Assembly: GCA_037043015.1 (NCBI GenBank)
Contig: CM073324.1
Location: 26,862,097 to 26,926,096, forward strand
DNA: 64,000 nucleotides
Direction of reading: 5' to 3'
Origin: Bryum argenteum
Taxonomy: Eukaryota > Streptophyta > Bryopsida > Bryales > Bryaceae
Below the pieces are notes generated by a model. The model was not told the DNA's origin, did not search any database, and was given only the letters and a program-made list of their open reading frames with translations. Within the stretch, counting starts at the first letter, position 1. Every line of letters starts with the position of its first letter. Positions 1 through 10,560 of the stretch are shown here, piece after piece. The position numbers and the translations under genes are program-made.

Positions 1-873
1 AAAGATAGCATTCCTCCTTCCTGCACTTCAACAGCACATCTCAAGATGAGACAGCCCCCTCATCGGTGAAGAAGGTAGAACTCAAAGTGTGCAGGAGAGC
101 TCGCCTATGGAAACTTTGACGTTGACAACAGCTGGTGCAGCTCTTGCTGCAGCATCAGCAATAGCAAACCGACTCAAGCAACTTCCTTGAGAGGAAGGAA
201 TTTCAGCAGAAGAATCCTTTGCTGTTGAATCCGGCCGCCTGGCTCCGGGCAGCGGCAATGCACTGGAAACCCTCTCCAGGTTACAACCTTCACAACAAGA
301 CAGAAATTGCAGTCAATAAAATCAAAAGTATACAAAGATGTAAAAGCAGGTTCTAGACGTCTAGAGCTTATTTACCAGCCACGGTGCTCGAAGCTTTCTC
401 GCTTGCTCCAACACCTTCACCAACGTAGTCCCTCTCATTCCTCCCTGATTATCAAGGGCCCACAATTCACCTATATCATGACATCGCCTCCGAAATTCAG
501 TAATTCACCGATTGAGTAAACCCTAATCTGAAACCTCAGAGCAACTGAGGATTATACCATGTAATTGCTCGGTGCAAAGAGCTCCTGAGGTTGTACAGAA
601 CACCAGGCCCGCCACCACAATAATCCTCGGACCAAACTCTCTTTCCGGAGGAGTTGAGCTCAATCTTAAGCCAGGGACGATACCATTACGCTTGGATTGA
701 GTGCCCTGGAATTCCAGAATATCAAACATAGCATTACAACCAATTGCTAGCGATCATCGCCAAATTGTCTTGAAGCAAAAATGGATGAATATATGCAAAC
801 ACTCACGCACATTTGACAAGTTGCCGAGAAATCTTAGCCCCTGTCTCAAATTCGAAGACCACCGCACCGCCAT
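1..873 (-). CDS. HtrA/Deg-type (DEGP14-like) serine protease, 5' part of gene, cut by window edge
   Basis: Rebuilt from the minus strand. Exons: 811-873 (start codon 871-873), 558-705, 115-287 and the beginning of a fourth at 1-20. Phases agree across all junctions (donors gtgcgt, gtataa, gtttcc). The protein starts MAVRWSSNLRQGLRFLGNLSN, rich in Arg and lacking acidic residues, as in an organelle-targeting peptide. A single hydrophobic segment (IIVVAGLVFCTTSGALC) follows near residues 50-66. The next exon reads SRFAIADAAARAAPAVVNVK, which matches the conserved lead-in to the trypsin-like domain of HtrA/Deg proteases (compare AD-AAAKVCPAVVNLS in plant Deg14). The catalytic domain and PDZ would lie outside the window. 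The function, degradation of damaged protein in an organelle, is inferred from the family. An alternative third exon at 361-470 would end in a stop; see rejected items. The 115-287 acceptor (AAG) is the least certain junction. Confidence 0.6.
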
Positions 874-934
874 TCTCGTCAAATCTCGCCAGATCCTTCT
901 CCGCTAGACTCTCATACTACGATTCTCTGTGCTC

Positions 935-1003
935 AACCCTAATTAGGGTTTCATTCCATGCACAGTTCAGAGCAATTGCAAAGCTAGAGTCTTGAAACCC
1001 TAA
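935..1003 (-). promoter_or_regulatory. Telo-box motifs in promoter of the Deg-like gene
   Basis: A palindromic AACCCTAATTAGGGTT lies at 935-950 and a second AAACCCTAA at 995-1003, about 60-130 bases upstream of the start codon at 873. Telo-boxes of this kind are common in plant promoters and 5' leaders of housekeeping genes. The positions support transcription leftward from about 950. A further copy at 517-525 falls within intron 2. Confidence 0.5.
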
Positions 1004-2128
1004 TTGCCTTTGCACCCCAAACTTTGTCAGACTAGAAGCTCATCGAGAAATCCACTCAAGCACGAAAATATCCATGTCTTCGTCGTCAATGCATCAGACT
1101 TTAAGTGCATATGCTGTCTTCTGGGGATCATGGACCTGAAATCCATGTAGAAGGTACATGTTGGGAGGCCAGTCTAAGCGCCAATGAAGAGTAAGTTACC
1201 GTGTTTTTCATGAGCCATTTCGGTGAAAGAATTGTGTGAGTTATCATACGTTTGAAGGTTGTTTCTGTAAAGATTGTTGTTTGTGTGAGTCTTCCAAAGG
1301 TGAGTGCTCAAGGATGACTTAAATTTGAGCACGCGAAATTTGTAGGGTAAGTAATTTTTGTGCACAAGAAAAGCATGTGGAAGGATAGTCCAAGTGGAAC
1401 CATCATTTTTGGACTCTTCTACAATTGGATATGAATTTTTGCGAGTGAACTTTTAGTTGCGCTAATGTGGCACCCTGTGATGTTTGTAATGAGTACATAG
1501 TACTTCTGTACCTGCATGGCCAATTTGGCATTGTAGTAATGGGTTATAAATAAATTATTTTGGTTGTATGTTCAAAACTTTAACCTGTTTTTTGTTGGAG
1601 TTAAGGTAATTTTGAGTACCTATACAACTTTTTGAAGAATAACAAATTCCATTAATTTTGGCACCTGAAAATAAGACTTGATTTCAGCCAAATTAGCCAT
1701 GCATGTACAATATTGGATTAGGGAGCTATTATGCACTTCTATGTGAAGGGACCTAGAGCTCCATCATTGGTAATGCTCCATTTTAGATCACTCTCCCTTG
1801 ATTGTAAATAAGAAGTAAACTTTGAATTTGCAACGAGCTTCGTTTTGTTCTTAATATGAGTTCTACGTTGATAATAAATAGTGTTTGTTTGGTAATATTT
1901 TGGAGTCACAAGTTAGTACTAAAATGTTTCGCATTGATATTGTAATGTGATTATTGTTTTGTATTGGCTGTAGTTGCAAGGCTACAATTCACCATTACAT
2001 TTGAGTAACTTTATGAATATTTGATCACCTGAAGCCTTTCATAAAATTTGAGAGAAAAGTTTGGACAAGTGGATATTTCTACGTGTGATGTTTCAAAAAG
2101 ATTAGGCAATCATAGTCAAACATACCAC
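1004..2128. other. Intergenic, AT-rich, no gene seen
   Basis: The open frames here are short and show no recognisable domain or splice pattern. No tRNA or clear terminal repeat was found. Confidence 0.5.
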
Positions 2129-2498
2129 TTAACCCTTAAACGCCCATGGGGTCTAAAACGGGCAGCCCAAAAATGGATCACAACATCTTTTGGACTTGGG
2201 CATCATGAATAGTGCACTTTTTGAACTTGGGCATCATGAATGGACCAATCAATGATGAGCTTGCAACCTCCTACAAGGTTATGTACAACCCCAACCTACC
2301 TACCACAATCCTTTCAAAGCACAAAATCATTCATACAAATTGTGATTTGAATTGTGAAATTTCACTTTTTGAATGCATCATAAGAAGGTGACCAGTTTGA
2401 CATCAAAATATAAGTGAAATGTTGAGTACAGTGAGAGCTACAGGGAAGATTTTGTTGGAATCATGCCCCTCGGGCTTGCTTGGGCGTTTAAGGGTTAA
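2129..2498. mobile_element. TTAA-flanked MITE, piggyBac-like ends, copy A
   Basis: The element at 2133-2494 begins CCCTTAAACGCCC and ends GGGCGTTTAAGGG, a perfect 13-bp inverted repeat. It is bounded on both sides by TTAA (2129-2132 and 2495-2498). TTAA target sites with CCC-starting ends are the signature of piggyBac elements. It has no coding capacity. Its interior (motifs such as TTTTGGACTTGGGCATCATG) recurs at 39.5-40.1 kb and, inverted, at 56.2-56.5 kb. Confidence 0.7.
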
Positions 2499-3156
2499 GT
2501 GCATGTACAAACACTTACTACACTGAAAACTATGTTAAGTGTAGCCACACTATATGATTAGGGTTTGTTATAACTTTTTAAATGTGAAGAAAAGTTTTTA
2601 CTAGGCACACAACTATCTATAGTACAAGTTAGTGATTTCTTCTATCAAAAGTTGAGAATTATAGCGATTATATGTGAATTAGTGCAGATAACACTAATCA
2701 TAATTTTCAGTGTGTAGTCAGAACTATACTGTAGTGGAAAGGTGGTATGAGTAAATCCACCACTAGAGCAGGTGCTCTAAAGTGCCACTCCCGCTCTACT
2801 GGTGGCTCCACTCGCACCAGTAATGGAAAAGTAGAAACCAAATGATTCTGCCATACTCCGCTTTGGGATTCAATGTACTGAATTCCCTGTAAAAGCTGAA
2901 ATGTAAGGTACAGTACCTGGCCTGGAATGTAACTTACAAACAAACGCTATGATTGTTGTCCCCTAAATTCCTCATCTGACAACAAGAATTCTCATGGTGT
3001 CCCGCACTCTGGTTCATGATGTTCTAATGCCCAATTAATCAGTACATTAATATATTTATTTTAAAAATCAAATAAAAAAATCAAAATCTTCTTAAAAAAA
3101 AATAGAAATCCAAGAACTTGGGTCTACTAACAATGCAGAATGAGAGTTAGGGAGCT
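2499..3156. other. Intergenic, no gene seen
   Basis: Contains a small GC-richer patch with imperfect palindromes around 2755-2830 but no supportable gene or element boundary. Confidence 0.4.
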
Positions 3157-3729
3157 TTAGGGCCACTTTATACAGAGGCCAGGGCCGGCTGGAGGCTGGG
3201 CCGGATTCGACGGCTAGGGCTTGGGCCCAAGTTGGGGAGTTCGGGACTTGGTAAACCTTGGGGGGGGCCGCACTGGGAGTCCAGTTGAGTTGAGTTGAAG
3301 TTAGCTAGTTGAGTTTTTCAACTATTGGTTGAAAGTTTTCAATCAATCAGAGGGGCCGCACTAGCGATTGAGTTCAAAAAATCCAGTTGAAGATTTTCAA
3401 CCGAACTTGGATTGTTTTTCAATCGTAGGCCGCACAGAAATCCGGTTGAAAATAAAGCAATGGATGAGACTTCATAATTCATCAACACATCCTCTTTCTT
3501 TCCATTCAACTTATTGAATTATTTTTACACAAATTAGGTATTTAATATTATTTCACATAAATTGGATAATTGTGACACAAATTTTTTCCTTTGCCTTATT
3601 CCATAGTAATCGACGAAGTTCAAATGTTTGGACACAATTTACATTATTTTGATATAAATTACTTCAAGACATATTGGACTATTTCAACACAAATTAGAGT
3701 ATTAAGATAAAAAATTATTATTATTATTA

Positions 3730-3890
3730 TTATTTAACCCTCAAAAATTTAATAATTAGCCCTCAAAAAACTTATTATTTACTCCTCAAAAAATATGTCA
3801 TTTAGCCCTAAAAAAACTTGTCACTTAGGCCTCAATAAATAAATTATTTAGCCCTCAAAAAATTAATTATTTAGCGCTGAAGAATTTTTT
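3730..3890. repeat. Imperfect AT-rich minisatellite
   Basis: About five diverged units of roughly 25-30 bases share the core TTAGCCCTCAAAAAA followed by a TTATTATT-like stretch. It lies inside the inner nested element. Confidence 0.6.
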
Positions 3891-4325
3891 TAAAGTTTAG
3901 GCCCTTAATTGAAAATGTACAAAAAGGTTCAAAACAAAATTTGAATGACAGAGTTATGGCTCTTCAAAGTTAAGGCCCTTCATTCATAGTGTACAAAAAA
4001 AACATTTGGAATGTTTAGGGGTTAGATTATATTGAGTTAGTAAGACATATGTATGTCTCTTTGAGAGATATATACAAATTCATACTAGATGAAATTCGAG
4101 TACTTGGAATTAATTAAGAAAAATAAATCACAACCCTTTATTCAAAAACAAAAATGAACACAATCCTTGAACCTTTAGAGATCATTGAAAATGACAAGTA
4201 CATAATCCTTAAGATGAGATCTAAAATGCTATTTTTTTAATCATCACTACGTTTCTCTTTCACGGAATTTGCAATTGTAGCCGATTTGTGCTAAACTATT
4301 GACAACAAATCAAGATAGCATCTAG

Positions 4326-5213
4326 TCACTCCGTGTTGATTGTTTCTTTCTTGATCAAGAGTGAGACGCCTGCGTTCCCGAGATCCAACATGCTTTGACG
4401 GGCTTGTGACTCCTCCCGATATCTTTTTCTTGATTTGTAAGCATTGTCCGCCGAAAATCTGATTGTCTTTGCAAGATTATCGTTCAAGAGTTGGTCTCTT
4501 ACCTTTAACTGGTATAAAGTGTCTTCTACTTCTCGATCTACCTTTTTGAGACGCCCGCTGGAACCTTCATTGTGGGCTTTTCTTTTTCTAGTCGTCTCTC
4601 TATCTTTTGAAGTTTCTTCTACTTCAATTTCCTCACGCGCGCCTTCTACGTCCATCCCACCACGTGTTGCATCTTCATCTTTTTTGATCAATGAATCAAT
4701 CGTTGGTATATTACCAATAAATTTTCCAGATTTTCCGAACCAACTATTCATATTGTCGTACATTGTTTGATCCATCGTTGCGGGTAGTTTTGCTTTCTTC
4801 TGATCTTCTCTATTCAACACCCATGGATTACCACCTCCTGATGTCTTCTTAATATAATTCTTGTATGCTCTAAAATCCTTAATCAAATTATCCCATTTAT
4901 GACATAATTTATCCATATCAAGTTCCGCACTTCCAAATAAAGGTTTTTCTTGCAGATATTTTAAAATTTTTTTCCACTTGGACTCTCTAGACTTAAAAGA
5001 TGTCTTTTTACCTTTACTTTCTTCTTTGAACTCCTCTTCTTTCAACTCAATCAATGCGAGTGCTTGGGCTTTACTCCATATAAATCTTTTCTTTTTCCCT
5101 TTGACGTCTGGTTCAATTTGAGTATTCCCTCCCTCTTCTTGAGACTCCTCTGCTTCATCTTCTAATTTAATATCTCTCTCCCCCTCAAGACTCATGGTAT
5201 CTAAGTAATCCAT
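4326..5213 (-). CDS. Myb/SANT-like (trihelix-type) DNA-binding protein of a Harbinger element
   Basis: Intact single-exon frame of 295 residues, ATG at 5211-5213. It has an acidic N-terminus (residues 1-35) and a basic KGKKKRF patch. A trihelix-type domain at about residues 42-125 carries three spaced tryptophans (FIWSKAQALALIELKEEEF, then ESKWKKILKYL, then LCHKWDNLIKDFRAYKNY) and is followed by NPWVLNREDQKKAKLP. The C-terminal third is charged, with a putative nuclear signal (TTRKRKAHNEG) and a helical tail. PIF/Harbinger elements usually encode a transposase plus a separate Myb-like protein that brings the transposase to DNA and the nucleus. Its place inside inverted-repeat ends suggests it is that second protein. 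A captured host trihelix factor is the alternative. No neighbouring transposase was found, so any activity would need one in trans. Confidence 0.65.
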   Translation of the reverse strand: MDYLDTMSLEGERDIKLEDEAEESQEEGGNTQIEPDVKGKKKRFIWSKAQALALIELKEEEFKEESKGKKTSFKSRESKWKKILKYLQEKPLFGSAELDMDKLCHKWDNLIKDFRAYKNYIKKTSGGGNPWVLNREDQKKAKLPATMDQTMYDNMNSWFGKSGKFIGNIPTIDSLIKKDEDATRGGMDVEGAREEIEVEETSKDRETTRKRKAHNEGSSGRLKKVDREVEDTLYQLKVRDQLLNDNLAKTIRFSADNAYKSRKRYREESQARQSMLDLGNAGVSLLIKKETINTE

Positions 5214-6569
5214 AATAATGGAAAGAATCCAACAAAAGTATATTCAGACACAGATTAAAATGATCTATAGTAACTCTCACTTATGAGGATTCAATAAAAA
5301 ATCATATTAGTTTAAACATCAATATACTTGTATATATAAATCATTTTGGAACCGACTTTTACTTATACACATTTATTGTATCTTTTAATTTCATTGAAAA
5401 TAAACTATTACTCTAATTAATAATAAAAACACATTTATATATTTTGACCCTTCTTGCTTTTATCGTGTTACAACCGTTCCTAAAATTAATGTACCATTTT
5501 CACATTTGATATTTATACCAAAACTTACATATTTTCATTACTTACACTGGACAAGGTACTTCCAATAATATGAAATAAGTAAAAAAAACACATATAAATA
5601 AATGCTTACAATAAATTTTGGTAGTTCCAAATATGTGATAAAATTAATATAGATTAAGCTAACAGTAAAGAAAAAATGCCATAGTTCACTATTTAATAAC
5701 AAATGAGTTAGTTTCAAAAATTTCAAACCACATTTATGACCATAATTCCCTTGTACTAGTATTGTTAATATATCAATAATACAAAATTTACTAATACAAA
5801 TATAATGAATACATATTTTATAATATGTAATAGAATATTTTTATATTAATAATTTAATAATATAATAATATTTAATGGTATAATAATATTTTATAATATA
5901 ATAATGTAATAATATTTATTAATTTTTATTAATAATATGATCAGTGGTGAGGTGAGGTGACCGAATAATAACTGGGGTGAGAGTATTGGTACTCTGGTAC
6001 CTCAAGCCCCCTAGTTTATTAAGCACCAATTTCCAGTAATTGCAATACAGTAAAGGGAAAAAAATGGATGATGATCAAATTAACATCCAATTCATGGAAG
6101 CCCTCTAAAAAATGAAACTCAATGGTGGGTCGGGGCACCATTGAGTTTCGTTGAGATTCATAGTGTTAAATCTCAACTATGTTATTATTAGGTGTGGGGG
6201 ACAAGGTTGAGAAATTTTCTCCTCTGTGGGACCACAGTTGAGAAATTTTCTCATAGTTGAAATGAGCCTCCCTGTGCGGCCCCCAGTTGAAAAAAATCTC
6301 AACTAAAAAGTGCCCATTTTTCAACTGAATGGCCCTGTGCGGCCCCCCCCCCTTGTCCCAATTGCATCACTTGGGCCCGAACATTTTGGCGCCAAAACAG
6401 TGCCACGTGGGATGCCACATAATATAAAATGAAGTTTTGGTCGGGCCCTAGTCGGGTCCTAGTATAAAGCCCTTGGGCCCGATTTGAAAGAATCGAGCCA
6501 TCCTATTGGTTGAAATTTAAAGAATTCGGGTCGGCCCTCAATCCGGCCCCAAGTATAAAGTGGCCCTTA

Positions 6570-7211
6570 GAGATCAAGTTGATGGGAGAGAGAGAGAGGT
6601 GATGCACGGAAGCTGATGCTGAAAAGAGTTTATCTTTATTCGTGGCTTTTTAGTTTGAAGAATAAAGTCCCTTGTTTTTTTTCTGTTCACAAGTATCTGA
6701 AGTTAAGAACACAGAAATATATAATTTTCAATAAACATAATCATGACTGCACATTTCTGGTACTGAATTTGGTGATGAAGGTACCAATCTGTGCTGTCAC
6801 TGCTACCTAATTCCTACCAGGCTGAAGGTGGATCTGGAGGCCCGTTTATACCACAGTTTGAAAGTCTGTTCAGAGTGCGTTCCTTTGTCGCTTAGCAACC
6901 ACTCCTTTCACCGCTTCTTTTTGTGCTCGTTGGTGTCGCAAACCTGAGAATCCAACGGAGCTTTCGACCAATCAACAAAGCAAGCACCAAAAAGGGCAAC
7001 CCAGAAAGGTGTGGCATCTAGAAGGAAAAAACTTGTTTAAATTTTATAATTCTCTGAAGGCCAACGCAATTGATTTTTTCATTCACAAATTGAGATATCT
7101 TTTTGGCCACTCAACTTTAGGAATTTATTTGCATCTCATCGTAAACAGTGTCTAGAAAGTTCACTGTAGAAACATAATTACCCTCTTCGGGAAAATTCTT
7201 CTCAAATGATG
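6570..7211. other. Intergenic, no gene seen
   Basis: Moderate GC at 6840-6960, otherwise AT-rich. The short frames lack recognisable features. Confidence 0.4.
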
Positions 7212-7445
7212 CTCTCAAATGGGCAATGGTTCGTGGCAGCTACCAAGGAGGCACCCTAGAATCCGTGGGGACCTCCCAAGGCCGTTTTTGATAATTTTGA
7301 ATTCAAATTTGAGGTCTGCAACCCCAAGTTACCCTTAGAAGCGTACTCCTTGGCATTTAATGTCTATACATCAAAAAATTAGGGGGCTCATTACCCCTCC
7401 TCCATCCTCCTTGGTAGCTGCTACGAACGCTTACCCCTCTCAAAT
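7212..7445. mobile_element. Mutator-type MITE with perfect 9-bp target duplication
   Basis: CTCTCAAAT at 7212-7220 is repeated exactly at 7437-7445. Between them a 216-bp element (7221-7436) starts GGGCAATGGTTCGTGGCAGC and ends with its imperfect complement GCTGCTACGAACGCTTACCC. About 31 bp are inverted at the ends, including CTACCAAGGAGG. A 9-bp duplication is characteristic of Mutator-like elements. It has no coding capacity. Related partial copies sit at 41046-41230 and, inverted, 41317-41455. Confidence 0.8.
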
Positions 7446-9249
7446 AATGTTCCATTTTACACGAATATTTTGACCCAAATTACTTACCCCCATAGTCGCA
7501 TGGATATCAACCACTCTCAATTAGTGTCATAGAAACCAGCAGTGCGCAGTGAACCTGCAAAAACAGCACTTTAGCAGCGGGACTGGGGGCCCAGCTGCCA
7601 ACCAGGACTGAAAAGACGAGTAAGGCCATGGCATGTGCCGTCAAGCGCTACAAATATCCCCGGAAACAAGCACAACTGATTTCCCCCACAGGCCCACATT
7701 CTGCCATGGTGCCAAAAAAGCCAGACGACATCCATCCAAACAATACAGCATTCATCCGAAATCGCAGGGTTCATCCAAAATAAGCATCCATGGGCATGAT
7801 GGTGGAGGAGGGTGCATCCCCCTCCCAGCGGATGGTCAACTCCCGCCCATGTTACTGCCCCCCCATGTACCTGTACCTAGTCTGTCGCGGTAACTTTACC
7901 ACTTGCTGCGGATTTATTTTTTCACGAGCGAGGGACCCTGTGTGTCTTGATTTTGACACAAAGCTGTAGTCCACTTGCATCCGATGAGCCTGATGTACTT
8001 GTCATGTCATGTATCTTATCCCGTGCCATGGTTTGAAAATTGGATTTTTTTTGCGTTCCACTATGTACTTTCACTATTTGAGGCGCAACATCCGAGGTCA
8101 TACTTTCTGAACGCAAATGGTAGATTGGATATTTGAGTTTGTAGTCATCCGTGAATATGAAACATAGTAAGGTGTGGAGGGCTTTGTCGGAAACGGGTTT
8201 TCGCTACCTTGGATAGACTAGCCACTCGTTTGGGTCGAATTTTTAGAGGAGGTAGTAGAAGTTGACGATAGTTAATCAAATAATTTAAGGATTGGAATTT
8301 GGTAAGTTTTCCATTCTTGTATGGGGGTTTATGTTAATTTTGTTGTTGAGGCTTGAGTTAATTTGTGGAAGTAAGAGGAGTGCTTTACAAGAAGTATCAG
8401 TAATGTTATTGTACAAGTATACCGTACCACCATAGCAGGTTCGGTCTCCAACGAAGGAATATTTATTTAATTTTTAAAAAAAAGGTTCGTCTGCTAGAAA
8501 TAGTTTTTTTTAAAAATTAGTTCTTTTGTTTTTTGGATATAATTTCCCAACTTCTGGATACCCATTTATCACAATAAAGCGTTTTTGGAAATAATATAAT
8601 TTCCCAAATTTTCGTTCCGCTTCGCTTGTAATTTCTAGTTTTTTTTGTTTTTTAAATATAGAATTATTTATGACCGAACGTGCTATGGTGGTGCAGTATA
8701 TAACAAAGTAGAGGATTTACATTATAGTTCAAAAAAGCTCATTACATGGTTGAAGATGACCCTAAACTACAATATGATGGGCAAAGGTGCCAACTTGAAC
8801 TAGTTGGTTGTAGGTTCAAAACTTGTTGGCATTAGGTTTACAATTCGTCAGCAACAAGTTCACCTTGTGTAAAGCCAACCTTACCTTGATGGATTCGGAA
8901 AGTGTGTTTCTTAAACATGTTTATGTCCAAAAATAAAAACTGAATAAAGTCAAATTAAAATGAGTTGTTAAAGTTGTTCATTATTTATTGTGAGGGAAAA
9001 ATTTTCATCATCAAATATCAATTTATGAAATTGATTAACTTCAATAGCGTCTTTCAAGTAGTACTATACAAAGTCTTGCAGAAACAAAGCCACATCCTTT
9101 TCGACAACCTTTCTAAACAATATTAAGTAAAGGGGGAGGCAACCATCAAAGGGACTCTTGGTATGTGAGGGGCCAGACTCGAGGAGGGTGGGAGCTCGAC
9201 AAGGGAGGGACATGAGCAAGTGCAAGCCTAGTGTACAGTCGACTAGAGT
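7446..9249. other. Intergenic, no gene seen
   Basis: Small open frames near 7633-7893 and 7922-8116 have no domain, no splice support and no known family. The rest is AT-rich with poly-T runs. Confidence 0.4.
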
Positions 9250-9257
9250 TTGGAGAG

Positions 9258-9312
9258 TATTTTTTTATTTTTTTATTTTTTATTTTTTATTTTTTTATTT
9301 TTTATTTTTATA
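9258..9312. repeat. T-rich (TTTTTAT)n microsatellite
   Basis: Runs of T5-T8 separated by A, continuous over about 50 bases. Confidence 0.8.
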
Positions 9313-9359
9313 AATATTATGAGTGATGGAAGTTTTCTTCTCCTTGTTTTCCTTTGCCG

Positions 9360-10140
9360 CTTCAAGTCAGAGATGGAGTTGGAGTGCGAGAGGGTTTCCT
9401 CTTGTAAGGTTTTCGTTGGTGCGCTTAATTAGACTCAGTGCATTAGGAGTCTCGGGAGCGGACGAAGTCGGCGAGGTTTTGGATTCTGTTGTTGTTCCAA
9501 GCCGTGAAGTGCAAGAATTTTTCTTTTCGAATGGTTATCTTCTGTGGAATTGATTAGAGAATGTGGCTTCGAGGTCTCAGCCGTCGATTAGGTTTTGTAG
9601 CTTGTACCTTTCTTGTGATTGTTGTGAGCGATGGAGTGTGAGAGGTTTACATTTTGTCAGGTTTTCTTTTGGTGCGCTTAATGTGCTTTTGTTGTGCTTG
9701 TTTTTAGCCATGCAGTGCGAGCGAGAGCGGTTTCCTTTTGCGAGGTTTTCTTCTTGGTGACATTGTAGATTGGAGGTCTCGGCCATCGACTAGGTTTTGG
9801 AGTCTCTTGTTGTTTGAAGCCATGAAGTGCGAGAGGTTTTCTTTTCGAATGGTTATCTTTTGTGCAATTGATTATTTAATGTGGATTTAAGGTCTCGGCC
9901 GTCGATTAGGTTTTGGAGCTTGTGCTTTTGTGAGTTCGTCAAGCTTGTTTAGCGATGGAGTGTGAGAGGTTATCCTCTCGTGAGGTTTTCGTTTGGTGCG
10001 CTTGACTAGACATTGTGGATTAGAAATTATAGGCATCCTCTAGATTTTAGAGCCTCTCCATGTCTTGAGCCATGGAGTGCGAGGTTTTCCAAGAGGTCTC
10101 GGCTGTTGACCATGGTTATAGAGCATGTGCTTGTTTGTAA
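9360..10140. repeat. Degenerate tandem repeat, about 220-270 bp unit
   Basis: Three to four diverged copies in tandem share landmarks in the same order: a GGTCTCGGCCRTCGAYTAGGTTTTG-like segment, then GAGCGATGGAGTGYGAGAGG, then a GTKAGGTTTTC-like segment followed by TTGGTGCGCTTAAT. These occur near 9365-9430, 9570-9690, 9775-9850 and 9895-10010. No open frame persists across units. Confidence 0.6.
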
Positions 10141-10188
10141 GGTTTTCGCATAAATCTTTTAAGCGTGTGGAAGCAAAAGTAGATTTAC

Positions 10189-10560
10189 ATGCCTTTTGTA
10201 GAGAGATCTCAAGTTCTTCAAGAACATTTGAAAAAGCTAGAGTCACGTCATGTTGAAGAAGTTAGAAATTCTCAGGTGACCGTCATTTTGTTTGACCTTG
10301 GAATTGGTCGATTCATGCATGAGAGCTTGATGGAGTTTCAATCATTGAAGTCCTTGGCTCTAGTGAAGTGTGAGACATTGACACATCCGGCAAGATCAAT
10401 TCCGGCATGTAACTCAAATTACTTTTCCAATTTAATTCTTGTTCCATTTTGCAACAATTGCTTACAATAGAGTTTTAAATTTTGCAAAAATGATTCGTTG
10501 CGTTCTACAAGTAGATACTTTTTGAGACTCTACTCGAAAAAGAACTAAATGATATGCTCT
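10189..10560 (+). other. Short open frame of unknown meaning upstream of the Crypton/ZMYM-like remnant
   Basis: An ATG at 10189 opens a frame starting MPFVERSQVLQEHLKKLE, charged and helical, and a GTGACC at about 10275 could serve as a donor. It may be a 5' exon of the decayed gene that follows, but no junction could be confirmed. Confidence 0.2.

Larger units (their letters stand above)
3258..6355. mobile_element. Inner nested Harbinger-like element carrying a Myb/SANT gene
   Basis: The left end is a G7 run followed by CCGCACTGGGA at 3261. The right end is the complement, GTGCGG followed by ten C, ending at 6352. Both are flanked by TTG (3258-3260 and 6353-6355). Subterminal motifs repeat on each side. 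The left has GGCCGCAC followed by (C)CAGTTGA-like sequence near 3267, 3354 and 3428. The right has the inverted forms near 6215, 6275 and 6335. These look like an array of transposase-binding sites. The element spans about 3.1 kb and holds one intact gene (4326-5213, minus). The remaining 3470-4320 and 5220-6200 are AT-rich with no transposase frame. Confidence 0.6.
3157..6569. mobile_element. Outer PIF/Harbinger-type element (host of a nested insertion)
   Basis: The left end GGGCCACTTTATAC starts at 3160 and the right end GTATAAAGTGGCCC stops at 6566, a perfect 14-bp terminal inverted repeat. Both sides are flanked by TTA (3157-3159 and 6567-6569), the 3-bp target duplication typical of PIF/Harbinger. 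The two outer arms (3160-3257 and 6356-6566) share GGGCC/GGCCC-rich subterminal repeats. Without the 3.1-kb insert at 3261-6352 the element would be about 0.3 kb, which is a MITE. No transposase was seen. Confidence 0.75.

Noticed and set aside
361-470. Minus-strand exon reading GELWALDNQGGMRGTTLVKV and ending in a stop, as a terminal exon of a 106-residue protein
   Set aside because: It splices in phase after 558-705, but the alternative exon 115-287 carries a recognisable HtrA motif and also fits the phase. The stop-containing version is kept only as a possible alternative transcript.
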